A stretch of 7,996 nucleotides of DNA, taken from contig JAZQQT010000143.1 of NCBI GenBank assembly GCA_045629205.1, forward strand, positions 1-7,996, read 5' to 3'. Below are positions 1 to 6,610 of the stretch, piece by piece. A program made the position numbers and the translations under genes. Within the stretch, counting starts at the first letter, position 1; every line of letters begins with the position of its first letter. The notes below the pieces were generated by a model, which saw only the letters and a program-made list of their open reading frames with translations, had not been told where the DNA came from and did no database searches. This DNA comes from JAZQLP01 sp045629205 (GTDB lineage: Bacteria > Bacillota > Clostridia > Oscillospirales > UBA644).

Positions 1-17
1 CTGATTTTAACTGCCAT
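1..17 (-). CDS. rpsP: 30S ribosomal protein S16, N-terminal five codons only (partial at left edge)
   Basis: Read on the minus strand, the first 17 bases give ATG GCA GTT AAA ATC AG, that is M-A-V-K-I followed by the start of an AGN codon. This matches the conserved S16 N-terminus (MAVKIR). A GAGGT ribosome binding site (positions 24-28 on the complement) sits 6 nt upstream. In Bacillota rpsP commonly follows ffh directly, which is the arrangement here. S16 is an early-assembling small-subunit protein. The fragment is far too short for homology alone, so the call rests on the five residues, the ribosome binding site and the gene order. The 75-nt spacer to ffh (18-92) shows no convincing terminator or promoter, so co-transcription with ylxM-ffh is likely. 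Confidence 0.82.
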
Positions 18-92
18 TTTGTTACCTCATTTCGTTTTTAGCAAATTGCGTGTTTGTATTTTGTATAATTTATTGAAAGGCTTTCGCCGATC

Positions 93-1430
93 TTACTTTT
101 TGAAACGTTTTTTCTTCTTTGTTGCGCGATTTGACCCTGACATACCGGGTATGCGCTTCATCATGGTTTTTGTTTGTTCAAATGACTTGAGCAAACGGTT
201 GACATCCTCTATTTTACATCCGCTTCCGGCAGCTATACGTTTTTTCCGTGACGGGTTAATAATTGACGGATTTTCTCGCTCCTGCCTTGTCATTGAAAGA
301 ATGACTGCCTCCGTGCGATCTATCTGCTTTTCGTCAAGCTGAACACCCTTGAGCTGGTTGCCCATTCCCGGGACCATATCCATCAGTTTATCGAGCGGAC
401 CCATTGATCTGATCTGTTTGAGCTGATCAAGGAAATCTTCGAGATTAAGCTGATTCTTTTTAATCTTGGCTTCGAGTTTTTTTGCCTGCTCTTCGTCGAA
501 AGTCTTTTCGGCTTTTTCTATAAGAGAAAGCATATCACCCATACCGAGAATACGTGAAGCCATTCGATCGGGATGGAACGGCTCGAGATCACCGATTTTC
601 TCGCCGGTTCCCATAAACTTGATTGGTTTATCGGTTACATATTTAACAGAAAGCGCTGCGCCTCCGCGTGTATCTCCGTCGGTTTTTGTAAGAATACATC
701 CGGTAATACCGAGAGCATCGTTAAACGCTTCCGCGACATTGACGGCATCCTGACCGGTCATTGCATCGACAGTAAGAAGAATTTCCTGCGGCTCGACTTT
801 AGCCTTGATATTTCGAAGCTCGTCCATAAGCGATTCGTCTATATGAAGACGACCGGCAGTATCGAGAAGAACAGGGTCGTAACCGTGATCTTTTGCGTGA
901 GAGACTGCTTTCGCGGCTATTTCTACGGGAGAAGTGCCATCCGGCATAGTGAAAACAGGGATACCGATTTTATCGCCGAGTGTTTGCAGCTGAAGTATAG
1001 CGGCAGGACGGTATATATCACAGGCAACCAGCAAAGGCCGTTTACCGAGATTTTTAAAATATGAAGCAAGCTTTGCGCAATGCGTTGTTTTACCGGCACC
1101 CTGAAGGCCGCACAGCATACATATTGTCGGAGGGTGAGAAGCGAACTTGATTTTGTCGTTCTGACCGCCCATTATTGAAGTAAGTTCTTCGTTAACGATT
1201 TTGACAACCTGCTGAGCAGGTGTAAGACTTTCGAGAACCTCAGAGCCAACCGCTCTTTCACTGACTTTTGCCACAAAGGCTTTGACGACTTTGAAATTAA
1301 CGTCGGCGCCGAGAAGAGCAATCCGAATCTCGCGCATTACGTCTTTTACATCATCTTCGGATAATTTACCTTTTGATCTGAGACGACGGAATATTGAATT
1401 AAGTTTATCGGTTAATGAATCAAATGCCAT
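93..1430 (-). CDS. ffh: Signal recognition particle protein Ffh (SRP54 GTPase)
   Basis: Ffh binds the 4.5S/6S SRP RNA and hydrophobic signal sequences on nascent chains, and with the receptor FtsY delivers ribosomes to the membrane. At 445 aa it has normal family length. The N domain covers about residues 1-95. The G domain covers about 96-295 and shows the P-loop GLQGAGKTT (108-116), DTAGR (190-194), TKTDGD (248-253) and the closing GTGEK (274-278). The M domain (about 300-430) is methionine-rich, with MDMVPGMGNQL near 350-360 and the RNA-binding region RIAAGSG (398-404). The basic tail KKKKRFKK is intact. The gene starts 8 nt after the ylxM stop, with only a weak ribosome binding site, which suggests translational coupling. 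Every key GTPase motif is present, so it should be a functional housekeeping gene. Confidence 0.98.
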   Translation of the reverse strand: MAFDSLTDKLNSIFRRLRSKGKLSEDDVKDVMREIRIALLGADVNFKVVKAFVAKVSERAVGSEVLESLTPAQQVVKIVNEELTSIMGGQNDKIKFASHPPTICMLCGLQGAGKTTHCAKLASYFKNLGKRPLLVACDIYRPAAILQLQTLGDKIGIPVFTMPDGTSPVEIAAKAVSHAKDHGYDPVLLDTAGRLHIDESLMDELRNIKAKVEPQEILLTVDAMTGQDAVNVAEAFNDALGITGCILTKTDGDTRGGAALSVKYVTDKPIKFMGTGEKIGDLEPFHPDRMASRILGMGDMLSLIEKAEKTFDEEQAKKLEAKIKKNQLNLEDFLDQLKQIRSMGPLDKLMDMVPGMGNQLKGVQLDEKQIDRTEAVILSMTRQERENPSIINPSRKKRIAAGSGCKIEDVNRLLKSFEQTKTMMKRIPGMSGSNRATKKKKRFKK

Positions 1431-1438
1431 TGGTCAGC

Positions 1439-1816
1439 CTAATCGAGAGATTTTTCAAAAGTAGAGCATATAACGTCGAGTTTACGAATAAGTTCTGACG
1501 GGAAGAATTTACGCTTGGCATAATCCCTGACGGCATCGGCATAATTAAAGCCCTGCTCCGCGTCACGGCGGATTTCGTTAAACTTTGCCATATGGCCGAG
1601 TTTTTCTTCCATTTCGGTAAGTTGTTTTACTCCGCGGCGGATATTATCCCAAACGCCCTGACGGGTTATACCGGTCTGCTCGGAAATTTCGGACAAAGTA
1701 AGATCTTCCTGAAAATATAAATCCATGGCAGTATATTGTTTTTCGGTTAATACTTTACCGTAACAATCCATGAGCTGAGCAACATAAGCTCTGGTATTTC
1801 CAGACAATGTGTCCAT
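1439..1816 (-). CDS. ylxM: YlxM-family HTH protein, SRP accessory factor
   Basis: This 125-aa protein has the sigma-70 region-4-like helix-turn-helix of the YlxM/p13 family. Diagnostic stretches are LTEKQYTAMDLYFQEDLTLSEI (about 23-44) and the recognition-helix part TGITRQGVWDNIRRG (48-62), followed by the conserved EEKLGHMAKF (70-79). YlxM genes almost always precede ffh in Bacillota, and the streptococcal protein has been reported to interact with SRP components. The position directly upstream of ffh fits this. Start choice: ATG at 1814-1816 has AAGGAG (1824-1829 on the complement) 7 nt upstream. It carries extra residues (MDTLSGNTRAYVAQ) before the core compared with the shortest homologues. 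Whether it also binds DNA is not known. The inverted repeat at its own promoter makes autoregulation conceivable but unproven. Confidence 0.93.
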   Translation of the reverse strand: MDTLSGNTRAYVAQLMDCYGKVLTEKQYTAMDLYFQEDLTLSEISEQTGITRQGVWDNIRRGVKQLTEMEEKLGHMAKFNEIRRDAEQGFNYADAVRDYAKRKFFPSELIRKLDVICSTFEKSLD

Positions 1817-1851
1817 AGAAAATCTCCTTCATCATTCATCCGATACAATAC

Positions 1852-1873
1852 TGTAAAGACGTTTTACTTTACA
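1852..1873. repeat. Inverted repeat TGTAAAG-N8-CTTTACA at the ylxM transcription start
   Basis: The two 7-bp arms (1852-1858 and 1867-1873) are perfect inverse copies around the 8-bp centre ACGTTTTA. The element covers roughly +1 to +20 of the predicted ylxM transcript. It could be an operator blocking early elongation or a small 5' hairpin. A third copy of CTTTACA lies at 1934-1940, between the two divergent promoters. I do not recognise the repeat as a known operator. Confidence 0.5.
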
Positions 1874-1878
1874 TCGCC

Positions 1879-1907
1879 ATTATATATTTCTATTTATTAT
1901 TTGTCAA
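1879..1907 (-). promoter_or_regulatory. Sigma-A promoter of the ylxM-ffh-rpsP operon
   Basis: On the minus strand, TTGACA (complement of 1902-1907) and TATAAT (complement of 1879-1884) are separated by exactly 17 bp, a full consensus match at both hexamers. The predicted start is near 1872, giving a leader of about 56 nt before the ylxM start at 1816. The promoter is expected to be strong, as suits SRP and ribosomal genes. Confidence 0.85.
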
Positions 1908-1956
1908 GCAAAAAGAAATTAAGTTCGAAAAATCTTTACAAAAAGCAACCAAAGTA

Positions 1957-1985
1957 TTGACATAAAGTAAGGTCAGTTATATAGT
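1957..1985 (+). promoter_or_regulatory. Sigma-A promoter of the YunG-like/DUF5107/GNAT operon
   Basis: TTGACA (1957-1962) and TATAGT (1980-1985) are spaced by 17 bp: a perfect -35 and a -10 with one mismatch. Transcription should start near 1992, about 30 nt before the first gene at 2022. It is divergent from the ylxM promoter, with 49 bp between the two -35 boxes, so one regulator bound in the middle could affect both. Confidence 0.75.
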
Positions 1986-2021
1986 ATTAAGTAATAATTT
2001 ATTCAAACAAGAGAGCGTTTT

Positions 2022-2495
2022 ATGAATAACAAATACTGTTTTTACGGGTTTGAAGCCGCAAAAAATATCACAACGGACAATTCGGAATTTCCCTCAATAA
2101 AGACACCTGTTGATTTATATGAAGCGCTGAGCGGAATATGGTGTGCCGAAACCTGCGCACCGAGAATGAGATCAGAATGGTCGAAAAACAATATAACAAA
2201 GGGACAATGTTCCATAACCGCATTTCTTGCCCAGGATATTTTCGGCGGTGAGGTATACGGGACATACAGCAAAGCCGGAGACCTGCATCTTTACAACGTC
2301 GTAAACGGAATAATATTTGACCTTACAAGCGAACAGTTCGGAGAAGAAGCCGCAGATCTCATCTATAACAAAAGCAACCCACAGAACAGAGAATCGGAAA
2401 TCCATTTCGGGAAAGAAGAAAAAAGAAAACGTTACGAATATCTGAAAAATGAACTGAAAAAAACTACAGAGGTAAACAATGAGTCTCAGATTTGA
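2022..2495 (+). CDS. YunG-like protein of unknown function
   Basis: This 157-aa cytoplasmic protein has no signal peptide or membrane segment. The central part resembles the Bacillus YunG family: an IWCAETCAP-type segment (39-47), KGQCSITAFLAQDIFGGEVYG (60-80), then DLHLYNVVNG (87-96) and IFDLTSEQF (98-106). The conserved Cys63, His89 and Asp100 fall in the order of a papain-like Cys-His-Asp triad, so a hydrolase or transglutaminase-like fold is possible. That is inference, since the family has no assigned activity that I know of. The C-terminus (about 128-157) is charged and probably helical. The start ATG has a modest AAGAGAG (2009-2015) 6 nt upstream and lies about 30 nt after the predicted transcription start. 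Its end overlaps the next gene by 17 nt, so translation is probably coupled. Confidence 0.75.
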   Translation: MNNKYCFYGFEAAKNITTDNSEFPSIKTPVDLYEALSGIWCAETCAPRMRSEWSKNNITKGQCSITAFLAQDIFGGEVYGTYSKAGDLHLYNVVNGIIFDLTSEQFGEEAADLIYNKSNPQNRESEIHFGKEEKRKRYEYLKNELKKTTEVNNESQI

Positions 2496-4443
2496 AAAAA
2501 CAGATTTTTTATCGGCTGATTTATCGAACGAGTCTTCCCTGCCGCCCTTCTCGGAAAGCGAAAATGTTCAGAACCTGAGAGAAGCACAACTCGACGAAGA
2601 CGATGGGCTCTTTATAGGATACGGATTTCTCGACTCAATTTTTCCATATAAAATGCAAGACGGCTACTCAGAAGAAATGAAGCCGATGAAATATCTTACG
2701 GCAACACTTGAAAACGAATACCTGAAGGCCGTTTTTCTTCCGGATTTCGGCGGAAGACTCTGGTCCCTTTATGACAAAAAAAACGACAAAGAGCTTTTAT
2801 ACCGCAACAACGCAATCCGTCCGAGGAATCTTGCCGTAAGAAACGCCTGGCTTGCGGGAGGCATAGAATTCAACTGCGGGATGGTAGGTCATGGTCCGTA
2901 TACCTGTTCAACGATATTTACCGCAGAAACAAAACTTGCCGACGGAACTCCGGTTCTGAGAATGTATGAATTTGAGAGAATACGCGGAGTTGTTTATCAA
3001 ATGGATTTTTTTCTGCCGGATGATTCGCGTCTTCTTTTCGGAAGAATGAAAATAATAAACCGCAAACCGGATGTTGTTCCTATGTACTGGTGGACAAATA
3101 TAGCGCTGCCGGAGGGAAAAGAATACAGAAATGTCATTCCCGCTCACTCCGCATATACAAATACTGACAGAATGATATCCAAAGTTACCGTTCCCCTTTC
3201 AAACAGTATTGATATCACATATCCAACCAATAACCCTATTGCGGTTGACTACTTCTGGAAACTTGATGAAAAGCAAAGAAGATTTACCGCATATCTTGAC
3301 AAAGAAGGCAGTGGATTTTTTCAGGCATCCACATTCAGGCTTCAGGGAAGAAAGCTGTTTGTCTGGGGCCAAGGCAAAGGCGGAACAAACTGGCAGAAAT
3401 TCCTCACGGAAAAAGGTTGTCCCGGACGTTACACGGAAATTCAGGCAGGAATCGCGCGCACACAATATGAATGTCTGCCGATGCCTCCGAAAACGACATG
3501 GGAATGGCTTGAATGTTACGGTGCCGTAAAAGCAGACGGCGGAAAAATCCACGGCGAATGGGATGGAGCCATCGACGAAGTAAACAAAACCATTGACGGT
3601 ATAATCACAGAAGAGGCACTTGACAGAATCCTGTCTGACACAAAAAAAATGTCAGTTACAAAAGCGGATAAAATGATCTGTCAAGGTTCGGGATGGGGAA
3701 AACTTGAGAACATGCTTCGGGAAAAATCCGGAGAAGAGCCGCTCTGCCTATATCTTGATTTCGGAGACACAGACAGTGAACAAGCTGATTTTCTGTATCT
3801 GCTTAATAACGGTCGCATGCCGGACAAAGCGCCGAACAAACTGCCCGTCTCCTGGATATATCAGAAAGAATGGACAAAACTTTTGGAAAATTCCAAAGAC
3901 GGATATGACAAATTCATTCACCTCGCCGCAATTTATTTCGCGGATAAAGATATTGAAAAAGCAGAGCAAATGTGCAGAAAGGCAATCGAAATTTACAGAG
4001 GACCAGCCGTTCTGTATATTCTGTCTCAGATAAAACGCGTCAAAGGTGTTCAGAACGAATTCGCTGACCTCACCGAAGAAGTGAGAAAGCTGCTGAGTGA
4101 CGACATTTCCGTAACGAGAATGGCATTCTCGGCGCAGCTCAAATCGAAGAGATACGAAAACATTATAAAAGCATATAAAGATCTTTGCAAAAGAGTAAAA
4201 AACGACGGACGTGTGAAAATGTTATACGGATTCGCCCTGCTCTATTCCGGAAACATTGAAGAGGCAGAGACCGTGCTGAACTCCGACGGAGGTCTTTGCG
4301 TTGCGGATATATGCGAATGCGAAACAACGGTAACGGAGCTATATCTTCAAATCGAAGAAGCGAAAGCAAAAAAAGACGGCAGACCGTTTGATGCTTCAAA
4401 GGTCGAAGTGCCGGAGAAATTTGATTTCAGAATGTTTGTATAA
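2479..4443 (+). CDS. DUF5107 domain and tetratricopeptide-repeat protein
   Basis: The 654-aa protein has an N-terminal DUF5107 domain, an aldose-1-epimerase-like beta-sandwich, at about residues 45-350. Landmarks are LENEYLKAVFLPDFGGRLWS (77-96), GGIEFNCGMVGHGP (127-140), WWTNIALPEG (204-213), VWGQGKGGTNWQKFL (295-309) and IQAGIARTQYECLPMP (321-336). The C-terminal part (about 470-630) is helical and TPR-like, clearest at AAIYFADKDIEKAEQMCRKA (483-502) and YGFALLYSGNIEEAETVL (583-600). No signal peptide is present, so it acts in the cytoplasm. Relatives with more TPRs are often around 1000 aa or longer, so this is a short version. Sugar or oligosaccharide binding is inferred from the fold only; no catalytic assignment can be made. 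The start ATG has GAGGT (2469-2473) 5 nt upstream, inside the preceding gene. Codon use resembles its neighbours. Confidence 0.88.
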   Translation: MSLRFEKTDFLSADLSNESSLPPFSESENVQNLREAQLDEDDGLFIGYGFLDSIFPYKMQDGYSEEMKPMKYLTATLENEYLKAVFLPDFGGRLWSLYDKKNDKELLYRNNAIRPRNLAVRNAWLAGGIEFNCGMVGHGPYTCSTIFTAETKLADGTPVLRMYEFERIRGVVYQMDFFLPDDSRLLFGRMKIINRKPDVVPMYWWTNIALPEGKEYRNVIPAHSAYTNTDRMISKVTVPLSNSIDITYPTNNPIAVDYFWKLDEKQRRFTAYLDKEGSGFFQASTFRLQGRKLFVWGQGKGGTNWQKFLTEKGCPGRYTEIQAGIARTQYECLPMPPKTTWEWLECYGAVKADGGKIHGEWDGAIDEVNKTIDGIITEEALDRILSDTKKMSVTKADKMICQGSGWGKLENMLREKSGEEPLCLYLDFGDTDSEQADFLYLLNNGRMPDKAPNKLPVSWIYQKEWTKLLENSKDGYDKFIHLAAIYFADKDIEKAEQMCRKAIEIYRGPAVLYILSQIKRVKGVQNEFADLTEEVRKLLSDDISVTRMAFSAQLKSKRYENIIKAYKDLCKRVKNDGRVKMLYGFALLYSGNIEEAETVLNSDGGLCVADICECETTVTELYLQIEEAKAKKDGRPFDASKVEVPEKFDFRMFV

Positions 4444-4450
4444 AAATAAT

Positions 4451-4465
4451 GAGGAATATATTTTG
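4451..4465 (+). promoter_or_regulatory. Ribosome binding site deciding a TTG start for the tandem GNAT gene
   Basis: GAGG at 4451-4454 is followed by 8 nt and TTG at 4463-4465. The only ATG in the 19-nt gap (4449-4451) is in another frame and reaches a stop after five codons. The upstream in-frame ATG at 4388 would force a 56-nt overlap with the DUF5107 gene and add 25 residues with no family match. Confidence 0.7.
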
Positions 4466-5464
4466 ATTTTAGAAACAAAAAGATTAATTTTGCGCCCGTT
4501 TGAAGAATCGGATGCAGAAAGCGTTTATGAATACGCAAAAGATCCTGATGTGGGTCCGATAGCAGGCTGGCCGCCACACACAAGCATAGAAGGAAGTCTT
4601 TACTCTATCAGGAATTTTCTTAACGGACCGGAGTGCTATGCCGTTTGTATAAAAGAAAACAATATTGCCATCGGCGCAATAGAATTAAAATTAAACGGTC
4701 ACACCGACATGACAGACAAAGATGATGAATGTGAACTCGGATATTGGCTCGGTAAACCGTTCTGGGGTCAAGGAATCATACCAGAAGCGGCAAAAGAAAT
4801 TATACGTCACGGATTTATTGATCTCGGCATGCATACGATCTGGTGCGGATATTACGATGGCAACACAAAATCGAAACGCGTGCAGGAAAAGTGCGGCTTC
4901 AAATTTCATCATACATGTAATGAAGTACCTGTTCCGCTCTTTAACGAAATACGCATAGGCCACACGAATATTCTGACAAGAGAGGACTGGAAAAACAGCG
5001 CTGACGAATGTAACGAGAATAAAATCATCAGACTATCCGACCGCAGGGACCTGAAAGAAAAAGCAGCGGAATGGTTTGCCTCAAAATGGAATGTACCGAA
5101 AAAAGCGTATCTCGACAGTATCGATGAGTCATTTTCATCAGCAGTGCCAAGCTGGTATCTTTATATGGAAGACAATAAAATAGTTGCCGGCTTGGGCGTT
5201 ATAGAAAATGATTTCCATAACAGAAAAGACCTGACGCCAAACGTTTGCGCCGTATATACAGAACCAGAATACCGACGCCGCGGAATCGCCGGGAAAATGC
5301 TTGATTTCGTTTGCCTTGACATGAAAAACAAAAGCATCAATACGCTTTATCTGCTGACAAATCATACAGATTTTTACGAACGTTACGGTTGGAAGTTCCT
5401 TTGCATGGTTCATGGTGACGGCGAAGAAGAGCTCTCAAGAATGTATATAAAAACGACCGAATAA
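4463..5464 (+). CDS. Tandem GNAT-family N-acetyltransferase (two fused acetyltransferase domains)
   Basis: The 333-aa protein joins two GNAT domains, which transfer acetyl from acetyl-CoA to an amine. The N-terminal RimJ/RimL-like domain (about 1-172) opens with the typical LETKRLILRPFEESDAESVY (3-22). It shows ELGYWLGKPFWGQGIIPEA (91-109) as its acetyl-CoA-binding motif and NTKSKRVQEKCGF (134-146). The C-terminal Acetyltransf_1-like domain (about 186-333) has VYTEPEYRRRGIAGKMLDF (264-282), with the RxxGxA-type loop R272-A276, and FYERYGWKF (304-312). Start choice: an in-frame ATG at 4388 lies inside the DUF5107 gene. TTG at 4463 has GAGG (4451-4454) 8 nt upstream and places the first residue exactly where RimJ-like proteins begin. 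It lies 19 nt after the DUF5107 stop, in the same operon. The substrate is unknown and could be a protein N-terminus, a small amine or an antibiotic. Confidence 0.9.
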   Translation: MILETKRLILRPFEESDAESVYEYAKDPDVGPIAGWPPHTSIEGSLYSIRNFLNGPECYAVCIKENNIAIGAIELKLNGHTDMTDKDDECELGYWLGKPFWGQGIIPEAAKEIIRHGFIDLGMHTIWCGYYDGNTKSKRVQEKCGFKFHHTCNEVPVPLFNEIRIGHTNILTREDWKNSADECNENKIIRLSDRRDLKEKAAEWFASKWNVPKKAYLDSIDESFSSAVPSWYLYMEDNKIVAGLGVIENDFHNRKDLTPNVCAVYTEPEYRRRGIAGKMLDFVCLDMKNKSINTLYLLTNHTDFYERYGWKFLCMVHGDGEEELSRMYIKTTE

Positions 5465-5701
5465 AACATCATGATTGTCGGTGATATCGTATGTGCGGAA
5501 GTGCGTGAGATAAGTGGTGATATACATATAGTATGAGAAAAGTCAATGCCAAATAGAGCAATTTATTATACACATGGGTGTTATGAATTTCACATTTTCT
5601 ATTTCAGATAGAATATAGTTCAAAATATTTGATTGATTATATGATATTGTTAAGTTATAATAGTGCCACGAGCTCGAAATATTTGTTTTGGAGAAAATGC
5701 A
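5465..5701. other. 237-bp AT-rich intergenic region without a gene
   Basis: No open frame here has a ribosome binding site. The stretch separates the acetyltransferase operon from the regulator cassette. It holds a direct repeat GGTGATAT (5480-5487 and 5516-5523), a direct repeat AAATATTTG (5623-5631 and 5677-5685), and the regulator promoter at 5633-5661. No GC-rich hairpin followed by a T run is seen, so termination of the upstream operon is not explained. Confidence 0.6.
5633..5661 (+). promoter_or_regulatory. Sigma-A promoter of the XRE regulator cassette
   Basis: TTGATT (5633-5638) and TATAAT (5656-5661) are spaced by 17 bp: a perfect -10 and a -35 matching four of six consensus bases. 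The predicted start near 5668 gives a leader of about 34 nt. The 9-bp repeat AAATATTTG occurs just before the -35 (5623-5631) and again in the leader (5677-5685), so it could be an operator pair. Confidence 0.75.
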
Positions 5702-6610
5702 ATGCACAGTATTAACGAAAACAACCAAATATTACATGATAAATTAACGGCGCTTCGCAAGGAAAAAGGCTTGACGCAATGCGATATTGCTCAATCACTT
5801 GGTATCTCGGATAAAACATATTCAAAATGGGAGACCGGTGAAAATGAAATCAATGTTTCATCCCTTTGGGCTCTTGCAGATTTTTATCAGATATCACCTG
5901 CATGTTTCTTTTCCGGTACGGAAACAAGCGATACGGAGCAGTTTGTAAAATCCAAATATGCAACCTGTGATTTCCCTGAATCTGCCGATATCGCGTTTGA
6001 TATTCAATTCCACTCCATATTTCAGCTTGCACAAAAGGCGTTTCAGACACGTATATGGGAGAAATCAATAAAATATCCGATTCCGGACAACAGAATACGG
6101 ACAGTAAATGACGAATGCAGTGCTGTAACAATGCTTTCCGACCGTGATATTTTCTTTATGATGTATAACGGAAAAGATGCGAATATTTCCGTATCACAGA
6201 TGCCTGCCGAGGATAAATATTCATGGTTGAAAACGGAAAGGAAACAGCTGTCCGCGTTTCTTTCTCTTCTCGGAGATGAGGATTTTCTGAAATGTCTGAC
6301 TCATCTCATGGGTTCCGCTTTATCAAAACATTATACTGTCGGGTATTTATCCGAAATGTCAGGTGTAACAGTTGAAAAAGTGACCGATTTATTGGATGCT
6401 GCGGTCAAGTTTAATCTCTGCTCATCAGAAACGGTCTTTATCGGTGCGAAAGAGGAAACAGTTTATACAACGATTGCGGATAAAATGCTCATATCTCTGC
6501 TGACACTTGCGCATATATTACTTCCGACAACCGAATACTGCGGTCACTTCAAATGCAGCAACAGTATTGTCGGGATGCTGAATTCGGAGGAATCTAATGA
6601 TGCTGAATGA
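5702..6610 (+). CDS. XRE-family transcriptional regulator, first of a paralogous pair
   Basis: This 302-aa protein carries a Cro/CI-type helix-turn-helix at about residues 12-68: KLTALRKEKGLTQCDIAQSL (14-33), then GISDKTYSKWETGENEI (34-50). A long C-terminal region (about 95-280) follows. It may contain a winged-helix-like segment (210-258, YTVGYLSEMSGVTVEKVTDLL, then SSETVFIG and VYTTI). This C-terminal region aligns by eye with the next gene, so the two are paralogues. The C-terminal region is probably a ligand-sensing or dimerisation module, but I do not recognise it. Start choice: ATG at 5702 has GGAG (5690-5693) 8 nt upstream. An earlier in-frame GTG at 5663 overlaps the promoter and is unlikely. 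The 3' end overlaps the next gene by 11-14 nt. Confidence 0.88.
   Translation: MHSINENNQILHDKLTALRKEKGLTQCDIAQSLGISDKTYSKWETGENEINVSSLWALADFYQISPACFFSGTETSDTEQFVKSKYATCDFPESADIAFDIQFHSIFQLAQKAFQTRIWEKSIKYPIPDNRIRTVNDECSAVTMLSDRDIFFMMYNGKDANISVSQMPAEDKYSWLKTERKQLSAFLSLLGDEDFLKCLTHLMGSALSKHYTVGYLSEMSGVTVEKVTDLLDAAVKFNLCSSETVFIGAKEETVYTTIADKMLISLLTLAHILLPTTEYCGHFKCSNSIVGMLNSEESNDAE

Noticed and set aside
75..85. Small inverted repeat GAAAG-G-CTTTC between ffh and rpsP
   Set aside because: The centre is too short for a stable hairpin and no T run follows on the transcribed strand, so it is not a terminator.
573..1064. Plus-strand open frame of 163 codons opposite ffh
   Set aside because: It is fully antisense to the GTPase domain of ffh. 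Its openness is explained by ffh codon use.
3199..3552. Minus-strand open frame of 117 codons inside the DUF5107 gene
   Set aside because: It is a shadow of a well-supported coding region, without a ribosome binding site or family features.
4388..4462. Upstream ATG extension of the tandem GNAT gene
   Set aside because: The extra 25 residues lie inside the DUF5107 gene, do not match the family and lack a suitable ribosome binding site. TTG 4463 fits much better.
5456..5482. Possible terminator after the GNAT gene (ACCGA...TCGGT)
   Set aside because: The stem is only five pairs, the loop is about 17 nt, and no T run follows.
5546..5611. Short plus-strand frame starting ATG CCA AAT
   Set aside because: It is only about 21 codons, has no ribosome binding site and no recognisable content.
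5543..5728. Minus-strand open frame of 61 codons
   Set aside because: It covers the regulator promoter and leader, has no ribosome binding site, and its AT-driven composition does not look like a protein.
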